Source: DASWJZ01 sp963761005
GTDB taxonomy: Bacteria > Pseudomonadota > Alphaproteobacteria > Rhizobiales > Afifellaceae
DNA length: 64,000 nucleotides
Reading direction: 5' to 3'
Assembly (NCBI GenBank): GCA_963761005.1
Contig: CAVXFK010000027.1
Span: 930,001-994,000, forward strand
The notes beneath the pieces are model-generated. The model saw nothing but the letters and a program-made list of their open reading frames with translations, was not told the DNA's origin and ran no database searches. Numbering within the stretch: the stretch's first letter is position 1; each line of letters opens with the position of its first letter. This document shows, one piece after another, positions 34,537-42,861 of the stretch. The position numbers and the translations under genes are program-made.

Positions 34537-35313
34537 CTAGCGGAGGATCGACAGCAGCTCCTTGTGCAACTCCGGCGTTGCCGCGGCGACGAGCGTGCCG
34601 TCGGATTTGAGCCCCAGCTTCTCGCCGCGCCAATCGGTGATGATGCCGCCGGCGGCTTCGACGACGGGCACGACAGGCAGGTAGTCGTAGGGCTGCAGGT
34701 CGAAATCGACGACGGCGTCGATCTGGCCCATCGCAAGCAGCGCGAACGAGTAGCAGTCGTTGAAGAAACGGCGGGTGTGCCCGAATTCCATGAGCCGTTT
34801 GAGCAGCGCCGGCTCGCGATCGACCAGGCGGATCGCCTCGTTGATGAAGATGCGCGCGTGCTCCAGCTTCACGCCGGTTCGGCAGGAGATCGGCGTGCCG
34901 TTCATCGTCGCGCCGACGCCGACGGCGCCGCCGAAGATCTCGCCTAGGCCAGGCATGCGGATCACGCCGGCGACCGGCGCTCCTTCGTGCAGCACGCCGA
35001 GCAGCATGCCGAAGAGCGGCGCACCGCAGATGAAGGAGCGCGTGCCGTCGATCGGGTCGATGATCCAGGTGAATTCGGCGTCCACGTGGCTCTTACCGAA
35101 CTCCTCGCCGAAGATGCCGTGCTTCGGGAAACGCGTCTCGATCGCGGCGCGGATCGCCTTCTCCGTCTCGCGGTCGGCGACAGTGACGGGGCTCTCGTCC
35201 GGCTTGTCCTCCACAGCGACGCCGGCGCGGAAATAGCGCATCGGGATCGCGGCGGCCTCGCCGCTGATCGAAAGCGCGGCGTCGAGAAGGTCGGCGGGCG
35301 AATGTGAAGGCAT
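34537..35313 (-). CDS. hisN: Histidinol-phosphatase, inositol monophosphatase family
   Basis: Mg2+-dependent phosphatase of 258 residues of the inositol monophosphatase superfamily. The HisN-type members of alphaproteobacteria remove phosphate from L-histidinol phosphate. The metal-site motifs GIFGEEFG and WIIDPIDGTRSFICG and the late VDFDLQPYDYLPVVPVVEAAGG are all intact. ATG 35313 is chosen because MPSHSPADLLDAAL fits the family N-terminus. An upstream ATG at 35352 would overlap the neighbouring gene. Inositol-1-phosphate activity is an alternative. It follows the kinase-like gene at 35349 on the same strand with a 35-base gap. Confidence 0.85.
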   Translation of the reverse strand: MPSHSPADLLDAALSISGEAAAIPMRYFRAGVAVEDKPDESPVTVADRETEKAIRAAIETRFPKHGIFGEEFGKSHVDAEFTWIIDPIDGTRSFICGAPLFGMLLGVLHEGAPVAGVIRMPGLGEIFGGAVGVGATMNGTPISCRTGVKLEHARIFINEAIRLVDREPALLKRLMEFGHTRRFFNDCYSFALLAMGQIDAVVDFDLQPYDYLPVVPVVEAAGGIITDWRGEKLGLKSDGTLVAAATPELHKELLSILR

Positions 35314-35348
35314 GACGTGAGCACTACCACGCGAAGATGACGCTTGTC

Positions 35349-36299
35349 TCAAGCTCTGCGGAGCGCGGCGATCTCACTCGCGAAATCGGGCGCGCGCATG
35401 CGTTTTGCCGCAAGCCCGAAGGTGGTTTCGGCGTAGGCGGAGAAATCCGCGATCCTGTTCCCGGCGCTTTCCTGGACCAGCGCCCACAGTGCCGACATCA
35501 ACTCGACGGGCGCCTTCATCACCGCCACGCGCGCAGCCTCCGAAGGCGTCGGTGGCTGGCCGAAATAGGCCGCAAGCAGCGCTGTGTCGGCTTCAGGCGG
35601 GAGCCCGGCCAGGACGGAGCAATAAGCAAGATCCCAGGCGGGGTCATTCATGCCGGAATATTCCCAGTCGATGAGCCAGACGCGTTCGCCTGTGTCGATC
35701 AGGTTGCGCCCGGTCGGATCGCAATGGCAGGGTTTTGGCGCGGGCGGATCGGCGGCGAGCGCTTCGCGCACGGCGTTAGCCTCTTCGAGGATCTCGCGCT
35801 GCCGCGCCGACAAGCCGACGCCGCGCTCGGCGAGAATGCGCGAATAGCGGTCGATCGTGCCGAAGGCCTCGAACCGGCTGGCAAACGTGATCTTCGCGTC
35901 GTGCAGGCGCTTCAGCGCCTGTGCCACGCGCTGAAGCGCACCCGGCCGCGCGACGATTGGCTCCTGCGTCAGCGGCTCGCCGTCGACGAAGCGCGTCAGC
36001 ATCACGCCGTCGGCGCCGAAATGGAGCACCTCCGGCGCGACGCCGGCCGCAGCGGCGGCGCGGGAATTCGTCTCCTCGGCGCGGCGATCGATGATCGCGG
36101 CGATGCCGTCGCCCGGGATGCGCAGCGCGAAGCTGCCTTCGGGAAGCGCGACTTTGTAGACGCGGTTGGTGAGGCCGGGCAGGCGCTCTATTTCCGCCGC
36201 CTCCGCGGCCGCGGCGGAGAATCCCGGGATCGCGGCGAGCCGCCGCCGCGCTGCCGCCAGCGCCTCCGCGTCGCCCAATTCCTTGACGATGCCGCTCAC
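35349..36299 (-). CDS. Choline/ethanolamine kinase-like phosphotransferase (copy 1)
   Basis: Protein-kinase-like small-molecule phosphotransferase of 316 residues. The N-lobe has LPGLTNRVYKVALPEGSFAL. The catalytic loop is CHCDPTGRNLI (Asp base and Asn, HxDxxxxN type) and the metal site is LIDWEYSGMNDPAWDLAY. These features place it with choline/ethanolamine/thiamine kinases (APH fold). It is closely similar in layout to the gene at 41690 and more distantly to 47727. It is transcribed away from putA with a 119-base divergent gap. The substrate is unknown: choline, ethanolamine, thiamine or an amino sugar are all possible. Confidence 0.85.
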   Translation of the reverse strand: MSGIVKELGDAEALAAARRRLAAIPGFSAAAAEAAEIERLPGLTNRVYKVALPEGSFALRIPGDGIAAIIDRRAEETNSRAAAAAGVAPEVLHFGADGVMLTRFVDGEPLTQEPIVARPGALQRVAQALKRLHDAKITFASRFEAFGTIDRYSRILAERGVGLSARQREILEEANAVREALAADPPAPKPCHCDPTGRNLIDTGERVWLIDWEYSGMNDPAWDLAYCSVLAGLPPEADTALLAAYFGQPPTPSEAARVAVMKAPVELMSALWALVQESAGNRIADFSAYAETTFGLAAKRMRAPDFASEIAALRRA

Positions 36300-36418
36300 T
36301 CCGCCTCGTCCGGTTGCCGTTGCGGCCGGACCATATCCGATTTTTGGACGGGGCAGGACTGACGGGACTCGACCGCTCCCGCGTCCGGCGGCACATTCGC
36401 GGAGCGGCAGAATCGGCG

Positions 36419-39400
36419 ATGACGGCGCAGAGAGCTCAAGAGAATTCCGAAGGCAGCGGCCCCGTCCGCGCCTTTGAAGCCGCGTACGCGCCGCCGGACG
36501 AGGACCTCGTCCCGCGACTTCTGGAAGAAACTGCGCATTCGGCCGGCGAGGCGGCGCCCGTCGCGGAGCGCGCGAAGCGCTACATCGAGGCGATCCGCCA
36601 CGCGCGCGGCGGGATCGGCGGGCTTGAGGACTTCATGCACGACTACAGCCTCTCCACCAAGGAGGGGCTGGCGCTGATGTCGCTCGCCGAAGCGCTCTTG
36701 CGCGTGCCCGACGCGGCGACGCAGGACCGGCTGATCGAGGACAAGCTCGCGAGCGGCGACTGGGAGCATGCTGCGGCGCGCGACAGCGAGAGCTGGCTCG
36801 TCTCCGCCACGACCTGGGCGCTCGGCGTGACCGTCCGCATCGTGCATCCGAACGAGACGCCGGAAGGCATCATCGCCAGGCTCGGGCATCGGCTCGGCAT
36901 GCCGACGGTGCGCACGGCCGCGCGGCAGGCGATGCGGCTGCTCGGGCATCAGTTCGTGCTCGGCGAGACGATCGAGCATGCGCTCGACCGCGCGAAAGAG
37001 GCGCGGCGCAAGGGCTACCGCCACTCCTTCGACATGCTCGGCGAAGGCGCGCGCACGGCGGAGGACGCCGCGCGCTATTTCGATTCATATACCCGCGCGA
37101 TCGAGGCGATCGGCGCGACCGCTGAGGGCGCGCTCCCCGGCCGCCCCGGCATCTCCGTCAAGCTCTCCGCACTCCACCCGCGTTATGTCGCGCGTCAGCA
37201 CGCGCGCGTCATGGCGGAGCTGGTGCCGCCTCTGATCGAGCTTTGCCGCGCCGCCAAGGCGCACGACCTGAACCTCACCGTCGACGCGGAGGAGGCCGAC
37301 CGGCTTGAGCTTTCGCTCGACGTCTTCGCGAAGCTCCTCGCCGAGCCGTCGCTTTCCGGCTGGGACGGGCTCGGGCTTGCCGTGCAGACCTATCAGAAGC
37401 GCGCGCCGGCGGTGATCGACTGGCTTGCGGAGGCGTCGGCGGCCTCGGGCCGGCTGCTCATGGTGCGGCTCGTCAAGGGCGCCTATTGGGACACCGAGAT
37501 CAAGCGCGCACAGGAGCGCGGGCTTCCCGATTTCCCGGTGTTCATGCGGAAGTCCGCGACCGATCTTTGCTATCTCGCCTGCGCCAGGCGGCTCATCGCC
37601 GCGCGCCCGCGCCTCTATCCGCAATTCGCCACGCACAACGCGCTGACGGTCGCGGCGATCATCGAGATGGCCCGCGATGGAAGAGAGGCCGACAAGGCGT
37701 TCGAGTTTCAGCGCCTGCACGGCATGAGCGAGGCGCTCTACGATGAGGTGCACGGGCGCGAGGGCTTCGATTGCCGCATCTACGCGCCGGTCGGCAGCCA
37801 CAAGGAGCTGCTCGCCTATCTGGTGCGGCGGCTTTTGGAGAACGGTGCGAATTCCTCGTTCGTGAATGCCGTCAACGACCACAATGTCCCGATCGAGAGC
37901 CTCCTGGTGCCGCCGTCGGAGATCCTCGCCGGGGGGTCGCCGAGGCACGCGGCGATAAAGCTCCCGGAGAATCTCTTTGGCGCGCGCAAGAATTCGCGCG
38001 GTCTTGAGTTCGGCAGCCGCAAGGACCTTGCGGCGCTCGTCGAAGGAATCGCCGCCGCGCCCGCGGTCGCTCCCGTCGCGGACGCCAGTCCGGGTGACGC
38101 GAAGGCGGCGGTCGACGCGGCCGTCGCCGCCTATTCCACGTGGGAAGCGACACCGGCCGATGAGCGCGCCGCGATCCTGGAAAAGGCTGCGGATGCGATC
38201 GAGGCGAACCGCGATCGGCTGATCGCGCTGTTGGCGCGCGAGGGCGGCAAGACGATCGACGACGGCATCGCGGAAGTGCGCGAGGCGGCGGATTTCTGCC
38301 GCTACTATGCAGGCGAGGCGCCGCGGCTCTTCGGCCGCGACACCATCCTCCCCGGACCGACCGGCGAGGAGAACCGCTATCGGCTTAGAGGCCGCGGCGC
38401 AATCGTCTGCATCAGCCCGTGGAACTTCCCGCTCGCCATCTTCACCGGCCAAGTCGCCGCGGCGCTCGCGGCCGGCAACACAGTGCTCGCCAAGCCGGCC
38501 GAACAGACGCCAAAGATGGCGCGCGAAGCCGTCGCGCTGCTTCATCAAGCGGGCGTGCTGGAGGATGCCCTGCGGCTCGTCCCCGGCGACGGAGAGATCG
38601 GGGCGGCGCTTGTCGCCGATCCGCGCATCGCCGGCGTCGCCTTCACCGGCTCGACCGAGGTCGGGCAGATCATCAACCGCGCGCTCGCGGCGAAGGACGG
38701 GCCGATCGTGCCGCTCATCGCCGAGACCGGCGGCATCAACGCGATGATCGCCGACGCGACGGCACTTCCCGAACAGGTCACCGACGACGTCGTTACGTCG
38801 GCGTTCCGCTCCGCCGGCCAGCGCTGCTCGGCGGCGAGAATCCTCTTCGTGCAGGAGGACGTGGCCGGCACGATGCTTCGGATGATCGCGGGAGCGGCGG
38901 CGGAGCTTCGGCTCGGCGACCCGTCCGATCCTGCGACCGATATCGGTCCGGTGATCGACCGCGCGGCGAAGGACGCGCTCGCAGCACATCTTGGGGCGAT
39001 GCGGCGGGAACAGACGATTCTTTTTGCCGGGAAGGCGCCGGCTGACGGGAATTTCGTGGCCCCGCATATCGTCGAGCTCACGAGCGCGGAAGCGCTGACC
39101 AGGGAGGTCTTTGGGCCGATCCTGCACGTCGTTCGCTGGAAGGCGGGCCGGCTCGACGACGTGCTCGCCTGGATCGGACGCACGGGCTACGGGCTGACGT
39201 TCGGCATTCACACCCGCGTCGGCGGGCGGGCGGAGCGCGTCGCGCGTGCGCTTCACGTCGGCAACGTCTACGTCAACCGCAACACGATCGGCGCGATCGT
39301 GGGCTCGCAGCCCTTCGGCGGCATGGGCCTCTCAGGCACCGGGCCGAAGGCGGGCGGGCCGAATTATCTCGCGCGCTTCGCGCACGAGCAGGTGGTCTCG

Positions 39401-39493
39401 ACCGACACGACCGCCGCAGGCGGCAACGCCAGCCTCGTCACGATGGAGGACGAGGCTGGGCCGCAGCAGAGCGCGCCGGCAAAGACTTCATGA
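36419..39493 (+). CDS. putA: Bifunctional proline dehydrogenase / P5C dehydrogenase
   Basis: Converts proline to glutamate in two steps. The 1024-residue protein has an FAD-binding proline dehydrogenase barrel (about residues 170-500: SVKLSALHPRY, RLVKGAYWDTEIKRAQ, QFATHNALT, ENGANSSFVNAV) and an aldehyde dehydrogenase domain (about 540-1000: ISPWNFPLAIFTGQ, FTGSTEVGQ, AETGGINAMIA with the Glu, and SAGQRCSAAR with the catalytic Cys). The short length and lack of an N-terminal ribbon-helix-helix mean it does not repress its own gene, unlike the enterobacterial form. The start is ATG 36419; earlier in-frame ATGs lie in the promoter region. Its TGA overlaps the ATG of the next gene (ATGA). Confidence 0.95.
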   Translation: MTAQRAQENSEGSGPVRAFEAAYAPPDEDLVPRLLEETAHSAGEAAPVAERAKRYIEAIRHARGGIGGLEDFMHDYSLSTKEGLALMSLAEALLRVPDAATQDRLIEDKLASGDWEHAAARDSESWLVSATTWALGVTVRIVHPNETPEGIIARLGHRLGMPTVRTAARQAMRLLGHQFVLGETIEHALDRAKEARRKGYRHSFDMLGEGARTAEDAARYFDSYTRAIEAIGATAEGALPGRPGISVKLSALHPRYVARQHARVMAELVPPLIELCRAAKAHDLNLTVDAEEADRLELSLDVFAKLLAEPSLSGWDGLGLAVQTYQKRAPAVIDWLAEASAASGRLLMVRLVKGAYWDTEIKRAQERGLPDFPVFMRKSATDLCYLACARRLIAARPRLYPQFATHNALTVAAIIEMARDGREADKAFEFQRLHGMSEALYDEVHGREGFDCRIYAPVGSHKELLAYLVRRLLENGANSSFVNAVNDHNVPIESLLVPPSEILAGGSPRHAAIKLPENLFGARKNSRGLEFGSRKDLAALVEGIAAAPAVAPVADASPGDAKAAVDAAVAAYSTWEATPADERAAILEKAADAIEANRDRLIALLAREGGKTIDDGIAEVREAADFCRYYAGEAPRLFGRDTILPGPTGEENRYRLRGRGAIVCISPWNFPLAIFTGQVAAALAAGNTVLAKPAEQTPKMAREAVALLHQAGVLEDALRLVPGDGEIGAALVADPRIAGVAFTGSTEVGQIINRALAAKDGPIVPLIAETGGINAMIADATALPEQVTDDVVTSAFRSAGQRCSAARILFVQEDVAGTMLRMIAGAAAELRLGDPSDPATDIGPVIDRAAKDALAAHLGAMRREQTILFAGKAPADGNFVAPHIVELTSAEALTREVFGPILHVVRWKAGRLDDVLAWIGRTGYGLTFGIHTRVGGRAERVARALHVGNVYVNRNTIGAIVGSQPFGGMGLSGTGPKAGGPNYLARFAHEQVVSTDTTAAGGNASLVTMEDEAGPQQSAPAKTS

Positions 39494-40320
39494 TCCGCCG
39501 CAGCTGGCGCCGCTCCGTCCGTCGGGTCACGGCGTCGACGCTCATCCTGCTCGCCGTCTACATCGTCGTGGCCTACTTCGTGCTGCCGCGTCTGTGGACG
39601 CACTATGAGCACGAGCCGGGACTTGCAGGCCGGCCCATGGTCACCGTCACGGCCGACGGCATCCCGGGCGATCCGCTGAACGTCGGGCTTGTGGGCACGA
39701 AGGAGGAGGCGATACGCGCGTTTGTCGCCGCCAACTGGTATCCGGCCGACGCGGTGACTTTGAGGACGAGCGCCGAGATCGTCGGGAGCGTGCTCCTCGA
39801 CCGGCCGTATCGGGACGCACCGGTCAGCCCGCTCTTCTACGACGGCAAACCGCAGGCTTTCGCCTTCGAGAAGCCGGTCGGGAAGAGCGCCGACAGGCGC
39901 AATCACGTGCGCTTCTTCGCGACGTTCGGCGAGTGGCGCGACGCGCGACCGGTGTGGCTCGGCTCAGCCACCTTCGACCGCGGTGTCGGCGTCAGCCACT
40001 ACACGGGCGAGATCACCCACCACATCGCGCCCGACATCGACGCGGAGCGCGACCTTCTGATGAAGGATCTCTCCGCCGCCGGTGTGCTGACGACGCTCTA
40101 TCACGTCACCGGCGTCGGGCCGACGCTCTTTGGCCGGAACGGCGGCGGCGATCCTTACTACACGGACGGCGAGATGACGGTCGGGGTCGTCAGCGCGGAT
40201 GCTGCGCCTAGCGCAACGCCACCGAAGATCTTGCCCGATCCGCCAGCGGTCGTTGCGAAGGACGCTCTCTTCACGCAGGCGAAGAACTTCTTCGGAGAAG
40301 ATGCTTCGCCGCAACGCTGA
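39490..40320 (+). CDS. LssY C-terminal-like membrane-anchored protein
   Basis: A 276-residue protein with one N-terminal membrane segment (residues about 14-34, STLILLAVYIVVAYFVLPRL) and a domain similar to the C-terminal part of LssY: DPLNVGLVGTKEEAIRAF, ANWYPADAVTL, HVRFFATFGE, PVWLGSATFDRGVGVSHYTG and HHIAPDIDAERD. LssY is linked to type I secretion loci in Legionella, but the biochemical role of this domain is unknown. Its ATG overlaps the putA stop in ATGA, so it should be translated with putA. No lapB or PAP2 phosphatase domain is attached. The C-terminal tail is Pro/Ala-rich. Confidence 0.8.
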   Translation: MIRRSWRRSVRRVTASTLILLAVYIVVAYFVLPRLWTHYEHEPGLAGRPMVTVTADGIPGDPLNVGLVGTKEEAIRAFVAANWYPADAVTLRTSAEIVGSVLLDRPYRDAPVSPLFYDGKPQAFAFEKPVGKSADRRNHVRFFATFGEWRDARPVWLGSATFDRGVGVSHYTGEITHHIAPDIDAERDLLMKDLSAAGVLTTLYHVTGVGPTLFGRNGGGDPYYTDGEMTVGVVSADAAPSATPPKILPDPPAVVAKDALFTQAKNFFGEDASPQR

Positions 40321-40351
40321 ATCGTTAAGCCGGGCCGCAACATGACGCGGT

Positions 40352-40370
40352 TGTCTCAATGACAGAGACA
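40352..40370. promoter_or_regulatory. TGTCTC...GAGACA inverted repeat upstream of binding protein
   Basis: TGTCTC (40352-40357) and GAGACA (40365-40370) form a perfect six-base dyad with a seven-base spacer, 32 bases after the LssY-like gene and 162 bases before the sugar-binding protein gene. It may be an operator for the latter or part of a transcript end for the former. Sequence alone does not decide. Confidence 0.2.
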
Positions 40371-40532
40371 GCGCGCGCAGAGGATCGATTAGACGCGGCC
40401 TTTCAGCCCGACGACGGTGCGCGGCAATGATTTTGCTGGACAAACGTCGCCCCTTTTCGGTCAAACCGGCTGTCGAAAAAGAAGAACGCCGTTCCGGGCT
40501 TCCGCAGGTTCGGCGATCAGGAGGAGATCGCA

Positions 40533-41636
40533 ATGAGGAGAAGGCTGCTTTTCACAACTGTGGGCATTGCGGCGCTCGCCGCGTCCGCCGGCATGGCCTG
40601 CGCCGATTCGTTCGTCGATGAGGCTAAGGCGACGGTTGCCGCGGCGACGAGCCGCGCCGACAAGTGGGACGGGCCGACGTCCGGCCCCAAGGCCGCCGCC
40701 GGCAAGACCGTCATCTATGTCGCCGGCGATATGCGGAACGGCGGCATCCAGGGCGTCGCCGATGGCGTTCAGGAAGCGGCGAAGGTGATCGGCTGGAACG
40801 TCCGCGTCATCGACGGCCAGGGCTCCGTGCAAGGACAGTCGACGGCGCTGACGCAGGCGATCGCGCTCAAGCCCGATGCGATCATCCTCGGCGGCAGCGA
40901 CGCCGTGCAGCAGAAGGACGGTCTCGAGAGGGCGACGGCCCAGGGCATCGTCGTCGTCGGCTGGCACGCCGGCCCGAAGCCGGGCCCGCTCGATGGCACG
41001 CCGATCGTTGCTAACGTGACCAGCGATTCCATGCAGGTTGCCAAAGTGGCTGCGATGTACGCGATCGCCCAGTCCGACGGAAAGGCCGGAGTCGTCGTCT
41101 TCGCCGATTCCACCTACGCGATCGCGATCGCAAAGGGCCGCGCCATGGAGGCGGTGATCAAGCAGTGCTCCGGCTGCTCGGTTCTTGCGTTTGAGGATAC
41201 GCCGCTCGCCGACACCGCCAATCGCGTGCCGCAGCTCACCACGAGCCTGCTCGCCAAGTTCGGTGACAAGTGGACCTATTCGCTGGCGATCAACGATCTC
41301 TACTACGACTTCATGGCGCCATCGTTGACGGCGGCGGGCAAGACCGGCGACGGCGCGCCTTACAACATCTCCGCCGGCGACGGCTCGGTGTCGGCGTATG
41401 ACCGCATCCGCAACAAGGACTATCAGGCGGCGACGGTGCCGGAGCCCTTGACGATGCAGGGCTGGCAGCTCGTGGACGAGATCAACCGCGCGTTCGCAGG
41501 CGAAAAGTGGTCGGGCTACGTGCCTGGCGTGCACCTCGTGACGCCGGAGAACATCGCCTATGACGGCGGCCCGAACAACGTGTTCGACCCCGACAACGGC
41601 TATCGCGACCAGTACAAGAAGATCTGGGGCAAATAG
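40533..41636 (+). CDS. Orphan sugar-type ABC binding protein
   Basis: Periplasmic binding protein of 367 residues with a signal peptide (cleavage after ACA near residue 24) and a type I sugar-binding fold. The body contains GKTVIYVAGDMRNGGIQGVA, ALKPDAIILGGSDAVQQKDG, IVVVGWHAGPKPGP and a C-terminal NVFDPDNGYRDQYKKIWG. It has a 35-residue leader between signal peptide and fold that is longer than usual. No permease or ATPase lies next to it; the nearest sets are at 15198-18106 and 61066-64000. A strong terminator follows, so it is monocistronic. It may feed a transporter encoded elsewhere or act as a sensor for chemotaxis or signalling. Confidence 0.88.
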   Translation: MRRRLLFTTVGIAALAASAGMACADSFVDEAKATVAAATSRADKWDGPTSGPKAAAGKTVIYVAGDMRNGGIQGVADGVQEAAKVIGWNVRVIDGQGSVQGQSTALTQAIALKPDAIILGGSDAVQQKDGLERATAQGIVVVGWHAGPKPGPLDGTPIVANVTSDSMQVAKVAAMYAIAQSDGKAGVVVFADSTYAIAIAKGRAMEAVIKQCSGCSVLAFEDTPLADTANRVPQLTTSLLAKFGDKWTYSLAINDLYYDFMAPSLTAAGKTGDGAPYNISAGDGSVSAYDRIRNKDYQAATVPEPLTMQGWQLVDEINRAFAGEKWSGYVPGVHLVTPENIAYDGGPNNVFDPDNGYRDQYKKIWGK

Positions 41637-41650
41637 CCGCGAAGCGACAG

Positions 41651-41677
41651 GCGGAGCGGGCGACCGCTCCGCTTTTT
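41651..41677 (+). terminator. Rho-independent terminator after binding-protein gene
   Basis: GCGGAGCGG (41651-41659), GCGA tetraloop, CCGCTCCGC (41664-41672), then TTTTT: a perfect 9-bp GC stem with a U-run, 14 bases after the stop at 41636. It also lies just before the end of the convergent gene at 41690. This is the clearest intrinsic terminator in the window. Confidence 0.9.
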
Positions 41678-41689
41678 CGATCGCGCGGC

Positions 41690-42613
41690 TCAGCCGCGGC
41701 CGACGGCCGCAAGATGCTCGACGAATTCGAGCGAGCGCATGAGCTTGCGGCAGCGCGCGAAGCGGTTCAGCGAATAGGCCCAGAAATCTTCAGCCGGGTT
41801 CTTGTTGGCGTGCTGGATCAACCCCCAGAGCGTCCATAAAAGATCGCACATCGCCTTGTAGATCACCATGCGACCGAGATCGAAGGCGCTCGCGGCCCCT
41901 CCGAAATAGGCCTTGATCAGCCGACGGTCCTGCGCGGCATCGAAATTCGCCTCGACCGAGAGATCGCCCAGATCCCACATCGGGTCGTTCATGCCTGAAT
42001 ATTCCCAATCGACGATCCACATGCGCGTTCCGACGTCGAGGAAGTTCTCCGACAACGGATCGCAATGGCAGGGCCTGAGCGCGACGGGGTAGCGGGCGAG
42101 CGCCTCGCGCACGGCGCTCGCCTCGGCGACGGCATCGTGATAGCCGCCGGGAAGCTCGGCGCCGAGCTTTTCGAGCACGCCGAGATAGTCGTCGATCATC
42201 GAAAAGAGCTCGAAGCGGAAGGCGAATTCCGGCGCTTTGTCATGCAGCATACGGAAGGCGCGCGCGGCGCGCTCGACGGCGCCTTCGCGCTCCTTGAAGA
42301 GCGCCGGCGACATCGTCACCGCGGCATCGACGAAGCGCGTCAGCATCACGCCGTCGTCGCCGAAATAAGCGACGTCCGGCGAGACACCGGCCTTCGCCGC
42401 GGCGCGCGCATTCGTCGCTTCGACCTTGCGGTTGATGTAGGCCTCGGTGCCCTTGCCGGGGAGGCGCAGGCAATGGCGCTCCTTTCCCGCCTCGACCTTG
42501 AAGACGAGATTGGTAAGCCCGCCGAGGCGGGTGATCCTTGCCGTGTCGGCGGAGCTCGCGAATGCCGGTATCGCCGCGAGCGCGCTTCGCGCCTGGTCGG
42601 TCTCGTCGGTCAT
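41690..42613 (-). CDS. Choline/ethanolamine kinase-like phosphotransferase (copy 2)
   Basis: APH-fold kinase of 307 residues with LGGLTNLVFKVEAGKERHCL in the N-lobe, catalytic loop CHCDPLSENFLDV and metal-binding IVDWEYSGMNDPMWDLGDLS. It is strongly similar to the gene at 35349 (same CHCDP and WEYSGMNDP motifs), so the two are paralogues. ATG 42613 is preferred over an earlier in-frame start at 42670 that lies in repeat DNA. It precedes no other gene on its strand and is separated from the dimethylglycine dehydrogenase unit by a 248-base repeat region. It may belong functionally to the amine catabolism genes, but the substrate is not proven. Confidence 0.85.
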   Translation of the reverse strand: MTDETDQARSALAAIPAFASSADTARITRLGGLTNLVFKVEAGKERHCLRLPGKGTEAYINRKVEATNARAAAKAGVSPDVAYFGDDGVMLTRFVDAAVTMSPALFKEREGAVERAARAFRMLHDKAPEFAFRFELFSMIDDYLGVLEKLGAELPGGYHDAVAEASAVREALARYPVALRPCHCDPLSENFLDVGTRMWIVDWEYSGMNDPMWDLGDLSVEANFDAAQDRRLIKAYFGGAASAFDLGRMVIYKAMCDLLWTLWGLIQHANKNPAEDFWAYSLNRFARCRKLMRSLEFVEHLAAVGRG

Positions 42614-42641
42614 CGGTCTTCCCGCAGCTTCGATGTCCTGC

Positions 42642-42855
42642 GTGCTTCGAGGCTTCGCTGCGCGAAGCACCTCAGCATGAGGGAGTTGGGAGGACGCGTC
42701 GACATCTTCGACGTCATCCTCGAACGCGCGAAGCGCGATCTAAGGACCCAGGATCCCATGGCGCGTCGGAGACTGAAGCAACGCGTTTCGTCTCCGCTTC
42801 TGGGTTCTCGGGTCTCCGCTTCGCTCCGCCCGAGAATGACGGCGGTTCCATTCAT
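42642..42855. repeat. Intergenic repeat region with two hairpins
   Basis: The 248-base gap holds GTGCTTCG (42642-42649) pairing with CGAAGCAC (42663-42670), followed by CTCAGCATGAGGG. A second element has TTCTCGGG (42805-42812) pairing with CCCGAGAA (42829-42836) around a TCCGCTTCGCTCCG-type loop, then ATGACGG. Both texts are of the kind I recall as dispersed intergenic repeats in Hyphomicrobiales. The first shares CAGCATGAGGG with the element near 8668. No credible gene is seen in the gap. Confidence 0.6.
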
Positions 42856-42861
42856 CATTCT

